The notes below the pieces were generated by a model, which saw only the letters and a list, made by a program, of their open reading frames with translations, searched no databases and was not told where the DNA came from. Both the position numbers and the translations under genes were made by a program. Positions 19,752-29,107 of a DNA stretch of 64,000 nucleotides are shown here, one piece after another. The stretch comes from Ovoidimarina sp963698645 (GTDB taxonomy: Bacteria > Pseudomonadota > Alphaproteobacteria > Rhodobacterales > Rhodobacteraceae): positions 372,001 through 436,000 of the forward strand of contig CAVORP010000003.1 in assembly GCA_963698645.1 (NCBI GenBank), given 5' to 3'. Positions within the stretch are counted from its first letter, which is position 1. The number at the start of each line of letters is the position of its first letter.

Positions 19752-21195
19752 CCGCGCTCTGGACCGCAGAAGAGGCGGCGCGCGCCACGGGGGGCACGGT
19801 CACGGGGGGCACGGGCGACTGGCGCGCCATGGGCGTTTCGATCGACACCCGCACGATCGAACCGGGCGATTTGTTCGTGGCCTTGAAGGACGTGCGCGAC
19901 GGACATGACTTCGTCGCGTCCGCGCTGGAAAAGGGGGCGGCGGCAGCAATGGTCTCCCACCGGCCCGAAGGCGTGGCGCCCGATGCGCCGCTTTTGCTCG
20001 TGGACGATGTGCTGACGGCGCTGGCCGATCTCGGGCGCGCGGCCCGGGCGCGCACGAAGGCACAGGTCATTGCCGTCACCGGTTCAGCGGGCAAGACTTC
20101 GACCAAGGAAATGCTGCGTGACGTGCTGGTTGTCCAGGGCCGCGTTCATGCCGCGGAAGCCAGCTACAACAACCATTGGGGGGTCCCGCTGACGCTGGCG
20201 CGGATGCCCGCGAATACCGAATTCGCGGTGATCGAGATCGGGATGAACGCGCCGGGTGAAATCGCACCGCTCGCTCGTCTGGCACGCCCGCACGTGGCGC
20301 TGGTGACGACGGTCGCCGCCGCGCATCTGGCGGCTTTCGACGACCTGTCGGGGATCGCGCGTGAAAAGGCGTCGATCTTCGAGGGGCTGGAGCCCGGCGG
20401 CACCGCGATCTTCAACGGAGATGTCGAAACGACTGGGATCCTGCGCGAAACGGCGGCGCATCATGCCGAAACAGCTCATCGCCTTCGGGGCGTCGGAGGG
20501 GGCGGATTATCGGCTGATCTCGGTCGACCTCGCGCCAGAGGCAACGGTGGTGCAGGCCGAGAAGAGCACCGGCCCGGTGCTGTTCAAGATCGGTGCACCG
20601 GGCCGGCATTTCGCCATGAACGCGCTGGCGGTGCTCGCCGCGGTCGATGCGGTGGGCGCCGATGCGGCGGTCGCGGCTTGCGATCTGGGTCGCTGGTCGC
20701 CGCCCGCGGGCCGCGGGGTCCGCGAGACGTTGGCGCTCGATCCGGTCGAAGATCACATGACTGTCGAGATGATCGACGATGCATTCAACGCGAACCCGGC
20801 CTCGCTGGCGGCGGCGCTCGAGGTTCTGGACGCGACCCGACCGGTGGACGGGATCGGCCGCGTCTCGCGTGGGCGCAGGATCGCGGTTCTGGGCGATATG
20901 CTGGAACTCGGGCCCGAGGCGGCACGGATGCATCGCGACATCGCGCGGTCACCCGGCGATGCGCAACATCGACGTTGTGCATTGCGTGGGTCCCTTGATG
21001 GCCGAGCTTTGGGACGTGTTGCCGGAACCGCTGCGCGGCGCGAAGGTCGAGAAGGCCGAGGACCTTGCCGCCCGCGCCCACACTCTTGTGGATGCCGGTG
21101 ACGTTATCCTGATCAAGGGGTCGAAGGGCAGCCGGGTCAGTCTTGTGGTTGACGCGCTGCGCAAGCTGGGCCATCCGCGTCTGGCCGCGAATTGA
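19748..21195 (+). CDS. murF: UDP-MurNAc-tripeptide:D-Ala-D-Ala ligase, two frame breaks
   Basis: Completes the UDP-MurNAc-pentapeptide. The N-terminus (MTALWTAEEAARATGG) and ATP loop VTGSAGKTSTKEMLRDVL near residue 107 are followed by NNHWGVPLTLARMP and VIEIGMNAPGEIAPLARLA. At about 20467 an extra C breaks the frame, which resumes as KQLIAFGASEGADYRL and includes DAFNANPASLAAALEVL and AVLGDMLELGPEA. At about 20953 a second extra C breaks it again before MRNIDVVHCVGPLMAELW and the end RKLGHPRLAAN. Both shifts are one-base insertions. Corrected length is about 482, normal for the family. Confidence 0.93.
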
Positions 21196-21208
21196 AGGGG
21201 GCGGACCG

Positions 21209-22295
21209 ATGCTGTTCGAACTGACACGATTTTCCGATGGCGGCGACGTCTTCAACCTGTTCCGCTACATCACGTTCCGGGCCGGGGGCGCGTTCTTCAC
21301 CGCGCTCGATCTTCGGTTTCATCTTCGGACGGCCCCTGATCAACCTCCTGCGCCGCCGGCAGAAACATGGCCAGCCGATCCGCACCGACGGGCCTGAAAG
21401 CCACATCACCACGAAGGCGGGAACGCCCACCATGGGCGGGCTGCTGATCCTCTCGGCGCTTCTGTTCTCGACCCTGCTCTGGGCGCGGCTCGACAATGGC
21501 TATATCTGGATCGTGCTGTTCGTGACCGCGGGCTTCGGTTTGATCGGCTTTGCCGACGATTATGCCAAGGTGACGAAGAACACGAACAAGGGCGTCTCAG
21601 GCAAGGTCCGCTTTGCCATCGGTCTCGCCATCGCCGGGATCGCGGCCTACTGGGCCTCGATGTTGCACCCTGATGCGCTCAGCTACCGGCTTGCGGTGCC
21701 GGTATTCAAGGACGTGCTCCTGAACCTGGGGCTGATCTTCATTCCCTTCGCGATGATCGTGATCGTGGGAGCGGCCAATTCGGTGAACCTCACCGACGGT
21801 CTCGATGGGCTTGCAATCATGCCGGTGATGATCGCCGCCGGAACGCTTGGCGTCATCGCCTATGCGGTGGGCCGGGTCGACTTCACCGAATATCTGGATG
21901 TGCATTACGTCCCCGGAACCGGCGAGATCCTGATCTTCACTGCCGGGCTGATCGGCGGGGGGCTTGGGTTCCTGTGGTATAACGCGCCCCCCGCGGCAGT
22001 GTTCATGGGCGATACCGGAAGCCTTGCCCTCGGCGGCGCGCTGGGGGCGATCGCGGTGGCCACGAAGCACGAGATCGTGCTGGCGATCGTGGGCGGGCTG
22101 TTCGTGGTGGAGGCGCTGAGCGTCATCATTCAGGTCGCCTATTTCAAACGGACCGGCAAGCGGGTGTTCCTGATGGCGCCGATCCACCATCATTTCGAGA
22201 AACAGGGCTGGGCCGAGCCGCAGATCGTGATCCGCTTCTGGATCATCAGCCTGATCCTTGCGCTGATCGGGCTGGCAACGCTGAAGCTGCGCTAG
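21209..22295 (+). CDS. mraY: phospho-N-acetylmuramoyl-pentapeptide transferase, one frame break
   Basis: Transfers phospho-MurNAc-pentapeptide to undecaprenyl phosphate, giving lipid I at the inner membrane. It starts MLFELTRFSDGGDVFNLF; at about 21310 an extra C (GCGCTCGATC) shifts the frame, which then reads IFGFIFGRPLINLLRRRQ. Ten hydrophobic helices follow with the catalytic signatures FADDYAKV near residue 118, AANSVNLTDGLDGLA near 193, FMGDTGSLALGG near 268 and APIHHHFEKQGW near 326. The sequence ends ATLKLR. Corrected length is about 361, standard for the family. Confidence 0.95.
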
Positions 22296-22309
22296 CGGCA
22301 GACGTCTTG

Positions 22310-22365
22310 ACGTGGGGGTTTTCCACCCCCACACCCCCGGAGGATATTTGGAAAGAGAAGAAGGG
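22310..22365. repeat. extragenic palindromic repeat of the Rhodobacteraceae 'CCCCGGAGGATATTTGG' type
   Basis: GTGGGGG-ttttc-CACCCCCAC forms a hairpin, followed by ACCCCCGGAGGATATTTGGAAA. Very similar stretches (a hairpin of G and C runs, then CCCCGGAGTATTT and an AAAGA tail) are scattered between genes across Rhodobacteraceae genomes. Here it sits in the one sizeable gap of the mur operon, between mraY and murD. Only one copy is seen in this window. Confidence 0.55.
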
Positions 22366-22393
22366 CGGTCAGGGTGAGACGGGAGGCGCGAGG

Positions 22394-23795
22394 ATGATCC
22401 CGGTACGGGGTGTCGAGGGTCAGACCATCGGGGTTCTCGGTCTTGGCCGGTCAGGGCTTTCCGCCTCTCACGCGCTTCGTGCGGGTGGGGCTCGGGTCGT
22501 TGCCTGGGATGATGGCGAGATCGCACGGAACGCGGCCGAGGCCGCCGGGATCGAACTCGCCGATCTGTCTCGTCCCCAGGCCTTGGCGGATCTGTCGATG
22601 CTGGTCGTCTCGCCGGGCATCCCACATCTGTATCCTGCACCCCATCCCGCCATCTCCGCCGCACTGGCAGCAGGGATTCCGGTGGACAACGATATCGGGT
22701 TGTTCTTCCGGTCTCTGGCGCTGGGCGACTGGGATCAGCATCACACCCCGCCGCGGGTGATCGCGGTCACCGGATCGAACGGGAAATCCACCACTTCGGC
22801 GTTGATCCACCATGTGTTGACCGTGGCCGGGCATGACGCGCAGCTGGCCGGGAATATCGGGCGCGGGGTTCTGGACATCGATCCCCCGGGCGATGGCGGC
22901 GTGGTCGTACTGGAGCTGTCGTCCTACCAGACAGAGCTCGCCCGCGCCCTGACCCCGGATATCGCGGTCTTTACCAACCTGTCGCCCGATCACCTGGATC
23001 GTCACGGCGGCATGGGCGGATATTTCGCCGCCAAGCGCCGGCTTTTCGCCGAGGGTGGCCCGGACCGGGCAGTGATCGGAGTGGACGAGGTCGAGGGTCG
23101 GTTTCTGGCCGGGCAGCTTGCCGAAGGGTCCGCCGATGCCCGTGTGATCCGGATCTCGTCGGGGACCAAACTTTCCGGTCCGGGCTGGAACGTCTTCGCG
23201 CGCAAGGGGTTTCTGGCGGAGACCCGCAACGGGCGGCAGGTCGGCGCGATCGACCTGCGCGGGATACGGGGGCTTCCGGGCGCTCATAATCATCAGAACG
23301 CCTGTGCCGCCTATGCCGCGACGCGCGCGCTCGGACTTGCGCCGCGGATGATCGAGGATGCTTTCGCCAGTTTCGAAGGCCTGCCCCATCGCAGCCAGGT
23401 GATCGCGGTCCATGGCGGGGTGGTTTTCGTCAATGACAGCAAGGCCACCAATCCCGACAGCGCGCTACAGGCGCTTCGTGCCTTTGACCGGGTCCGCTGG
23501 ATCGTGGGTGGCCAGATGAAGGAGGGCGGTCTTGGCGCGCTGCCCGGGGCCTTTGATCATGTGACGAAAGCCTATGTCATCGGTCGCCATGCGGCGGAGA
23601 CGGCGTTGTTCGCTGGGCGATTTGCCGCACGAGGTCTGCACGACCATGGCGGGAGCCGTGGCACGCGCCGCAGCCGAGGCCGAGGCGGGAGAGACCGTGC
23701 TTCTGGCGCCAGCCGCGGCAAGTTTCGATCAATACGACAATTTCGAACGTCGCGGCGAGGATTTTATGGCCGAAGTCGCGAAGATCACGGGCTGA
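22394..23795 (+). CDS. murD: UDP-MurNAc-L-alanine:D-glutamate ligase, one frame break
   Basis: Adds D-glutamate to the murein precursor. ATG 22394 (MIPVRGVEGQTIGVLGLGRS) follows a GGAGG; the longer frame from GTG 22307 would translate the extragenic repeat and is rejected. Key parts: dinucleotide-like VLGLGRSGLSASHALRAGG, ATP loop VTGSNGKSTTSALIHHVL near residue 133, LELSSYQTE near 178, NLSPDHLDRHGGMGGYFAAK near 197, NHQNACAAYAATRALGL and NDSKATNPDSALQALRAF near 350. Near 23612 one extra base breaks the frame; the proper end is LGDLPHEVCTTMAGAVARAA, then LLAPAAASFDQYDNFERRG and VAKITG. Corrected length is about 467. Confidence 0.94.
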
Positions 23796-23915
23796 AAGCG
23801 GGCAATTGCCCGCCGGATGGCGCAGCTTTTGCTGGCACTTCGCGGGGTGATTCGCTAAACTCGGCCCCAGACCCGGCAAACGGGCGTTTCGAGGCAGTTA
23901 TCTGGCGGTACTTCC

Positions 23916-25085
23916 ATGACTGAGATGGTCCATGGCAGGCTTCCCTTGGGGGATGGCGAACCGATCCTTCCGCGTTGGTGGCGGACTGTGGATCGGTGGT
24001 CCTTGGCCTGCGTATTGATGCTTTTTGCGGTGGGCATGCTGTTGGGTCTTGCTGCCTCGCCGCCGCTTGCCGCGCGCAATGGTCTTGCCGCATTCCATTA
24101 CGTCGAGCGGCAGGCGATGTTCGGCGGGATCGCGCTGTTCACCATGGTGGTGATCTCGATGCTGCCGCCGATGCAGGTGCGCAGGCTCGCAGTGATCGGC
24201 TTCGTCATTTCATTCGTGGCGCTGGCCTTCCTTCCGATCTTTGGCACGGATTTCGGCAAAGGCGCCACGCGCTGGTTTTCGATCGGCTTCGGATCGGTCC
24301 AGCCTTCTGAGTTTCTCAAACCCGGTTTCATCGTCGTCGCGGGCTGGCTGATCGCTGCGGGGCAAGATCTTCAGGGCCCGCCGGGCAAGCGTTTGTCGCT
24401 GCTGCTGGCGGTGGTGATCTGTCTTTTGCTGGCCTTGCAGCCCGATTTCGGGCAGGCCGCGCTGATCCTGTTTTCCTGGGGCGTCATGTATTTCGTGGCG
24501 GGGGCGCCTTTCATGGTGCTGGGCGGTCTTGCCGTTCTGACGGTGTTTGCGGGCTCCATCGCCTACAATAACTCCGATCACTTCGCCCGCCGCATCGACG
24601 GGTTCCTGTCGCCCGAGGTCGATCCGACGACGCAGCTTGGCTATGCCACCGGCGCAATACAGGAAGGCGGTTTCTTTGGTGTGGGCGTGGGCGAAGGCCG
24701 CGTGAAATGGTCCCTGCCGGACGCGCATACGGATTTCATCATCGCCGTCGCGGCCGAGGAATATGGCCTGATCCTTGTCCTGTTCATCATTGGCCTCTTC
24801 GGGACCATCGTGCTGCGCTCGCTGATCCGGCTGATGCGCGAGCGCGATCCGTTCATCCGTCTGGCGGGGGCGGGGCTCGCCTGTGCCTTTGGCATTCAGG
24901 CGATGATCAATATCTCGGTCGCGGTGCGGCTCCTTCCGGCAAAGGGCATGACCCTACCCTTTGTCAGCTATGGCGGCTCTTCGCTCGTGGCGACCGGGAT
25001 CGCGATGGGCATTCTCCTCGCTTTCACACGCTCACGGCCGCAGGGCGAGATCAGCGATATCCTCAATGGGCGGGGGCGCGGATGA
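23916..25085 (+). CDS. ftsW: septal peptidoglycan polymerase FtsW (SEDS family)
   Basis: A 389-residue polytopic membrane protein that polymerises lipid II with FtsI at the septum. Ten helices are apparent, with the SEDS signatures KGATRWFSIGF near residue 112, QPSEFLKPGF near 129 and PDFGQAALI near 174. The large loop LGYATGAIQEGGFFGVGVGEG near 246 carries the catalytic-region PDAHTDFIIAVAAEEYG, and LPAKGMTLPFVSYGGSSL follows near 343. The gene is intact. It starts 120 bp after murD and overlaps murG by ATGA. Confidence 0.96.
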   Translation: MTEMVHGRLPLGDGEPILPRWWRTVDRWSLACVLMLFAVGMLLGLAASPPLAARNGLAAFHYVERQAMFGGIALFTMVVISMLPPMQVRRLAVIGFVISFVALAFLPIFGTDFGKGATRWFSIGFGSVQPSEFLKPGFIVVAGWLIAAGQDLQGPPGKRLSLLLAVVICLLLALQPDFGQAALILFSWGVMYFVAGAPFMVLGGLAVLTVFAGSIAYNNSDHFARRIDGFLSPEVDPTTQLGYATGAIQEGGFFGVGVGEGRVKWSLPDAHTDFIIAVAAEEYGLILVLFIIGLFGTIVLRSLIRLMRERDPFIRLAGAGLACAFGIQAMINISVAVRLLPAKGMTLPFVSYGGSSLVATGIAMGILLAFTRSRPQGEISDILNGRGRG

Positions 25086-26182
25086 CCAAGGCGCCGCTCT
25101 GCGTCATCGCCGCGGGCGGCACCGGTGGGCACATGTTCCCGGCCCAGGCCCTGGCCGAGGCGTTGATCGCCCAAGGCTGGCGGGTCAAGCTGTCCACCGA
25201 TACGCGCGGCGCGCGTTACGCGGGCGGGTTCCCTGACGCGGTCGAGCGCAGTCAAGTCGCCTCCGCCACCTTCGCGCGCGGCGGGATCGGCGCGAAACTC
25301 GCGGCCCCGTTCGTGATCGCGGGCGGGATCGCCATGGCATTCGGCCGGATGATCGCGGATCGTCCGGCCGTGGTCGTGGGCTTTGGCGGTTATCCGACGA
25401 TCCCCGCGCTGACCGCGGCCTATCTTCTGCGCATTCCCTGCATGATCCATGAACAGAACGGTGTTCTGGGCAAGGTGAACCGGCTTTTCGCCCGGCGGGT
25501 GAACGCTGTGGCCTGTGGCGCCTGGCCCACTGCCTTGCCCTCGGGCGTTCTGGGGCACCATACCGGGAACCCGGTGCGCCGGGCGGTGCGGGAACGGGCG
25601 GGCGCGGGCTATATCGCGCCGGGCGACTACCCGATGGAACTTCTGGTGATCGGGGGCAGTCAGGGCGCGCGCATTCTCTCCGATGTGGTGCCCGAAGCCA
25701 TCGCACTTCTGCCCTCGAACCTGACCGCGAATATTCGTGTGGCCCATCAGGCCCGGGCCGAGGATGTGGAGCGGGTGACCGGCTACTATGCCGGGATCGG
25801 GATCCAGGCCGATGTGCAACCCTTCTTCCAGGATGTCCCCCGCCGGATCGCCGAAGCGCAGCTGGTGATCAGCCGGGCAGGGGCCTCGTCGGTCGCCGAC
25901 CTCAGCGTCATCGGCCGCCCCTCGATCCTCGTCCCCTTCGCGGCCGCGACCGCCGATCACCAGACCGCCAATGCCCGCGGGCTGGTGGAGGCCGAGGCCG
26001 CCATCCTGATCCCCGAACGAAAGCTTGCGCCCGCGACGCTGGCAAGCGAAATAGAGCGCATTCTCACGAATCCGCAGGCCGCCGATGCCATGGCCCGCAA
26101 TGCGCTGACCGCAGGACGCCCGGATGCAACCGAGCGGCTGCTTGAAATGGTCGATGGACTAAGAGGGACCGAGCACAGATGA
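25082..26182 (+). CDS. murG: undecaprenyldiphospho-muramoylpentapeptide beta-N-acetylglucosaminyltransferase
   Basis: Converts lipid I to lipid II on the inner face of the membrane. 366 residues in the GT-B fold of family GT28. The N-terminal glycine loop AAGGTGGHMFPAQALAEAL, GFGGYPTIPALTAAYL near 101 and IHEQNGVLGKVNRLFAR near 123 are present. In the C-terminal half VIGGSQGARILSDVVPEA near 190 and ISRAGASSVADLSVIGRPSI near 267, followed by the ADHQTANAR nucleotide-sugar site, complete the set. Intact. ATGA overlaps on both sides. Confidence 0.97.
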   Translation: MTKAPLCVIAAGGTGGHMFPAQALAEALIAQGWRVKLSTDTRGARYAGGFPDAVERSQVASATFARGGIGAKLAAPFVIAGGIAMAFGRMIADRPAVVVGFGGYPTIPALTAAYLLRIPCMIHEQNGVLGKVNRLFARRVNAVACGAWPTALPSGVLGHHTGNPVRRAVRERAGAGYIAPGDYPMELLVIGGSQGARILSDVVPEAIALLPSNLTANIRVAHQARAEDVERVTGYYAGIGIQADVQPFFQDVPRRIAEAQLVISRAGASSVADLSVIGRPSILVPFAAATADHQTANARGLVEAEAAILIPERKLAPATLASEIERILTNPQAADAMARNALTAGRPDATERLLEMVDGLRGTEHR

Positions 26183-27597
26183 ACGCCGCAGCAGCAACCA
26201 AGCTTCCGACCGAAATGGGTCCAATCCACTTTGTGGGGATCGGTGGGATCGGGATGTCTGGGATCGCCGAGGTTCTGTTGAACCACGGCTATATCGTGCA
26301 GGGCTCCGACTTGAAGGCGTCGAAGATCACTGACCGCCTCCGCGGCCTAGGGGCCAAGATCTTTCTGGGCCAGCGCGCCGAGAACCTGACTGATGCGGAG
26401 GTCGTAGTGATCTCTTCCGCGATCAAGCGCGGCAATCCCGAACTGGACGCAGCCCGCGCTATGGGCCTGCCTGTCGTGCGCCGGGCCGAGATGCTGGCGG
26501 AACTGATGCGGCTCAAATCGAACGTCGCAGTCGCCGGTACCCACGGCAAGACGACGACCACCACCATGGTGGCCACGTTGCTGGATGCAGGCGGTGTGGA
26601 CCCGACCGTGATCAATGGCGGCGTGATCCATGCCTATGGCTCGAACGCCCGGATGGGGCAGGGCGAATGGATGGTGGTCGAGGCCGACGAAAGCGACGGC
26701 ACCTTCAATCGCCTGCCCGCCACCATCGCCATCGTCACCAATATCGACCCCGAGCATATGGAGCATTGGGGAACGATCGAGAACCTGCGTCAGGGCTTTA
26801 CCGATTTCGTCTCGAACATTCCGTTTTATGGCCTCGCGGTTCTCTGCACCGATCACCCCGAGGTTCAGGCGCTTCTGGGCCGCGTCACCGACCGCCGGGT
26901 CGTGACCTTTGGCTTCAATGCCCAGGCCGATGTGCGCGCCGTCAACCTCACCTACAAGAAGGGGGTGGCGCATTTTGATATTGCACTCTCGACCGAGGGT
27001 ATGGTGATCGAGGGCTGCACCCTTCCTATGCCCGGCGATCATAACGTCTCGAATGCACTGGCGGCCGTCGCCGTTGCCCGACACCTTGGCATGAAGGCCT
27101 CTGAGATCCGCGATGCGCTGGCCAATTTCGGCGGCGTGAACCGTCGTTTCACGCGGGTGGGCGTCGTCGACGGCGTCACGATCATCGACGATTACGGCCA
27201 CCACCCGGTGGAAATCGCGGCGGTGCTGCGCGCCGCGCGCCAGTCGGTGGAACCGGGCGCGCGCGTCATCGCGGTCCATCAACCGCACCGCTATTCGCGA
27301 CTGTCCAGCCTGTTCGACGATTTCTGCGCCTGTTTCAACGACGCCGATGTCGTGGGCATCGCAGAAGTCTTCGCCGCGGGCGAAGAGCCGATCCCGGGCG
27401 CCAGCCGCGATGATCTCGTAGCCGGCCTGATCCGTCACGGGCATCGCCATGCCATCGCCGTGGAAAGCGAGGCCGATCTCGAACGGCTGGTGCGCGCCGA
27501 AGCGCGGCCCGGGGATATGGTCGTCTGCCTCGGAGCAGGCACGATCTCGGCCTGGGCCCATGAACTGCCCGCGCGGCTCACGAAAGGGGCTGCATGA
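26179..27597 (+). CDS. murC: UDP-N-acetylmuramate:L-alanine ligase
   Basis: First amino-acid ligase of the murein stem, 472 residues, unbroken. The N-terminal UDP-binding loop is FVGIGGIGMSGIAEVL, followed by VQGSDLKASKITDRL. The ATP loop AGTHGKTTTTTMVATLLD is near residue 116, VEADESDGTF near 170, NIDPEHMEHWGT near 191, MPGDHNVSNALAAVAVARHL near 284 and DDYGHHPVEIAAVLRAAR near 335. HQPHRYSRL marks the C-terminal domain. It is coupled to murG and to the following DUF2484 gene by four-base overlaps. Confidence 0.97.
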   Translation: MNAAAATKLPTEMGPIHFVGIGGIGMSGIAEVLLNHGYIVQGSDLKASKITDRLRGLGAKIFLGQRAENLTDAEVVVISSAIKRGNPELDAARAMGLPVVRRAEMLAELMRLKSNVAVAGTHGKTTTTTMVATLLDAGGVDPTVINGGVIHAYGSNARMGQGEWMVVEADESDGTFNRLPATIAIVTNIDPEHMEHWGTIENLRQGFTDFVSNIPFYGLAVLCTDHPEVQALLGRVTDRRVVTFGFNAQADVRAVNLTYKKGVAHFDIALSTEGMVIEGCTLPMPGDHNVSNALAAVAVARHLGMKASEIRDALANFGGVNRRFTRVGVVDGVTIIDDYGHHPVEIAAVLRAARQSVEPGARVIAVHQPHRYSRLSSLFDDFCACFNDADVVGIAEVFAAGEEPIPGASRDDLVAGLIRHGHRHAIAVESEADLERLVRAEARPGDMVVCLGAGTISAWAHELPARLTKGAA

Positions 27598-27857
27598 ATG
27601 GTCTGATCGTCGCAGGTTGTCTCTGGGTCGTGCTCTCGGCAATCGTGGCGCTTCTGCCCATGCGCCTGCAATATGCTCCGGGGATCGTTCTGCTTCTGGC
27701 CGCGCCCGTCCTGATTGTCTGGATGGGAATCGAACTGGGCTGGATCGCAGCGGCGATTGCCCTTGCGGCCTTTGTTTCGATGTTTCGCAATCCCCTGATC
27801 TATCTTTATAAAAAGGCGCGCGGTTTGCCTGTCTCTCGCCCCGAGGAACGCCCGTGA
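27594..27857 (+). CDS. DUF2484 small membrane protein
   Basis: 87 residues with three hydrophobic segments (about 3-21, 27-46 and 49-65), a short basic tail and no catalytic motif. DUF2484 proteins are a Rhodobacterales family found between murC and murB; function unknown. It overlaps both murC and the next gene by four bases, so its production is tied to murein synthesis. The N-terminus (MNGLIVAGCLWVVLSAIVAL) resembles that of its neighbour, and the two appear to be a tandem duplication. Confidence 0.75.
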   Translation: MNGLIVAGCLWVVLSAIVALLPMRLQYAPGIVLLLAAPVLIVWMGIELGWIAAAIALAAFVSMFRNPLIYLYKKARGLPVSRPEERP

Positions 27858-28114
27858 ACCTCTCGATCACCCTTGCCTGCATCTGGGTCGTGGTGGCCTG
27901 TATCGGCGCGATGTTTCCTTCGAAGAAGAGCCATTGGCCCTTTGCCTACGGATTGATCGCCATCGGCATCCCGGTCTTGGGTTTCGTTACCTACCAGAAC
28001 GGCCCCTGGGTCGGACTGGCGGCGATGCTGGCAGGGGCCTCGATCCTGCGCTGGCCGGTCCGATACCTGTGGCGGTGGATGCGCCAGCGCCTTCCGGGTC
28101 GTGACGAGGTCTAG
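27854..28114 (+). CDS. DUF2484 small membrane protein, second copy
   Basis: 86 residues, three hydrophobic helices (about 5-21, 30-47 and 52-70) and a strongly basic C-terminus (RYLWRWMRQRLPGRDEV) that should be cytoplasmic. The LACIWVVVACIGAMFPSKK opening parallels the first copy (AGCLWVVLSAIVALLPMR), supporting a diverged tandem pair. Role unknown; context suggests a helper of division or murein precursor synthesis. Confidence 0.75.
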   Translation: MNLSITLACIWVVVACIGAMFPSKKSHWPFAYGLIAIGIPVLGFVTYQNGPWVGLAAMLAGASILRWPVRYLWRWMRQRLPGRDEV

Positions 28115-28117
28115 GGG

Positions 28118-29047
28118 ATGAGGATCGAGATGCCCGAAACCCGCGGTGTGTTGACGCCTGACCGGTCCTTGGCCGATCTCACCTGGATGCGCGTTGGCGG
28201 TCCGGCGGACTGGCTGTTCCAGCCTGCCGATGCCGAAGACCTCGCGGCATTCCTTGCCGCGTTGGATCCGTCCATTGCGGTTTTTCCCATGGGCGTCGGT
28301 TCGAACCTGATCGTCCGCGACGGAGGCATCCGGGGCGTGGTGATCCGGCTTGGCCGTGGGTTCAACGAGATCCGGATCGAGGGTGATCGGGTGATCGCGG
28401 GGGCCGCTGCGCTGGATGCTCATGTGGCACGCAAGGCGGCGGATGCCGGGCTTGACCTGACATTCCTGCGCACGATCCCCGGCGCGATCGGCGGTGCCGT
28501 GCGGATGAACGCGGGCTGCTATGGAAGCTATGTGGCCGATCACCTGCTGGAGGTGCGTGCGGTGGATCATGCGCATGGAATACACATGATTTCCGCATCC
28601 GATCTGCATCTGCAATATCGTCGCTCCGACCTGCCCGAAAGGACCATCATCACCGAGGCCGTCTTTCGCGCCCAACCCGGCGATCCGGCGGCTCTTCATG
28701 CCAAGATGGAAGAGCAGTTGCGCCGCCGCGACGAGAGCCAGCCAACGAAAGACCGGACCGCCGGATCCACCTTTCGCAACCCCGTGGGGTACTCCTCGAC
28801 CGGGCAGCCAGACGATACCCACGAGCTCAAGGCATGGAAGGTGATCGAGGATGCGGGGCTGCGCGGTGCCCGGCTGGGTGGCGCGGTCATGAACGAGAAA
28901 CATCCCAACTTCCTGACCAATGCCGGTGGCGCAACTGCCGCAGAACTTGAAGAATTGGGCGAAAAGGTCCGCGAAAAGGTATTCCAAATCAGCGGAATAC
29001 GGTTAGAGTGGGAAATCATGCGGGTCGGAGAGCCCGAGCGGGGCTGA
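28118..29047 (+). CDS. murB: UDP-N-acetylenolpyruvoylglucosamine reductase
   Basis: FAD enzyme making UDP-MurNAc with NADPH. 309 residues, intact, type I arrangement. WMRVGGPADWLF near residue 23 and GVGSNLIVRDGGIRGVVI near 58 form the FAD site, GTGA-like TIPGAIGGAVRMNAGCYG lies near 122, and QYRRSDL near 167 carries the substrate arginine. GSTFRNP near 218 supplies the catalytic serine and EWEI at the end the catalytic glutamate. It starts 3 bp after the second DUF2484 gene. A short patch around 28570-28600 is AT-richer than the rest. Confidence 0.96.
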   Translation: MRIEMPETRGVLTPDRSLADLTWMRVGGPADWLFQPADAEDLAAFLAALDPSIAVFPMGVGSNLIVRDGGIRGVVIRLGRGFNEIRIEGDRVIAGAAALDAHVARKAADAGLDLTFLRTIPGAIGGAVRMNAGCYGSYVADHLLEVRAVDHAHGIHMISASDLHLQYRRSDLPERTIITEAVFRAQPGDPAALHAKMEEQLRRRDESQPTKDRTAGSTFRNPVGYSSTGQPDDTHELKAWKVIEDAGLRGARLGGAVMNEKHPNFLTNAGGATAAELEELGEKVREKVFQISGIRLEWEIMRVGEPERG

Positions 29048-29107
29048 CCGGCCCCGAACCAACGAAAAATGGGGCCGATAACGGCCTCGGCGGAAAGAGT
29101 GGCGGGC

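Noticed and set aside
22307..22393. N-terminal extension of MurD from GTG 22307
   Set aside because: It would translate the extragenic repeat (TWGFSTPTPPEDIWKEKK); the ATG at 22394 has a GGAGG and gives the family N-terminus.
26347..27882. 511-codon minus-strand frame across murC
   Set aside because: Shadow of murC; no start signal and no recognisable motif.
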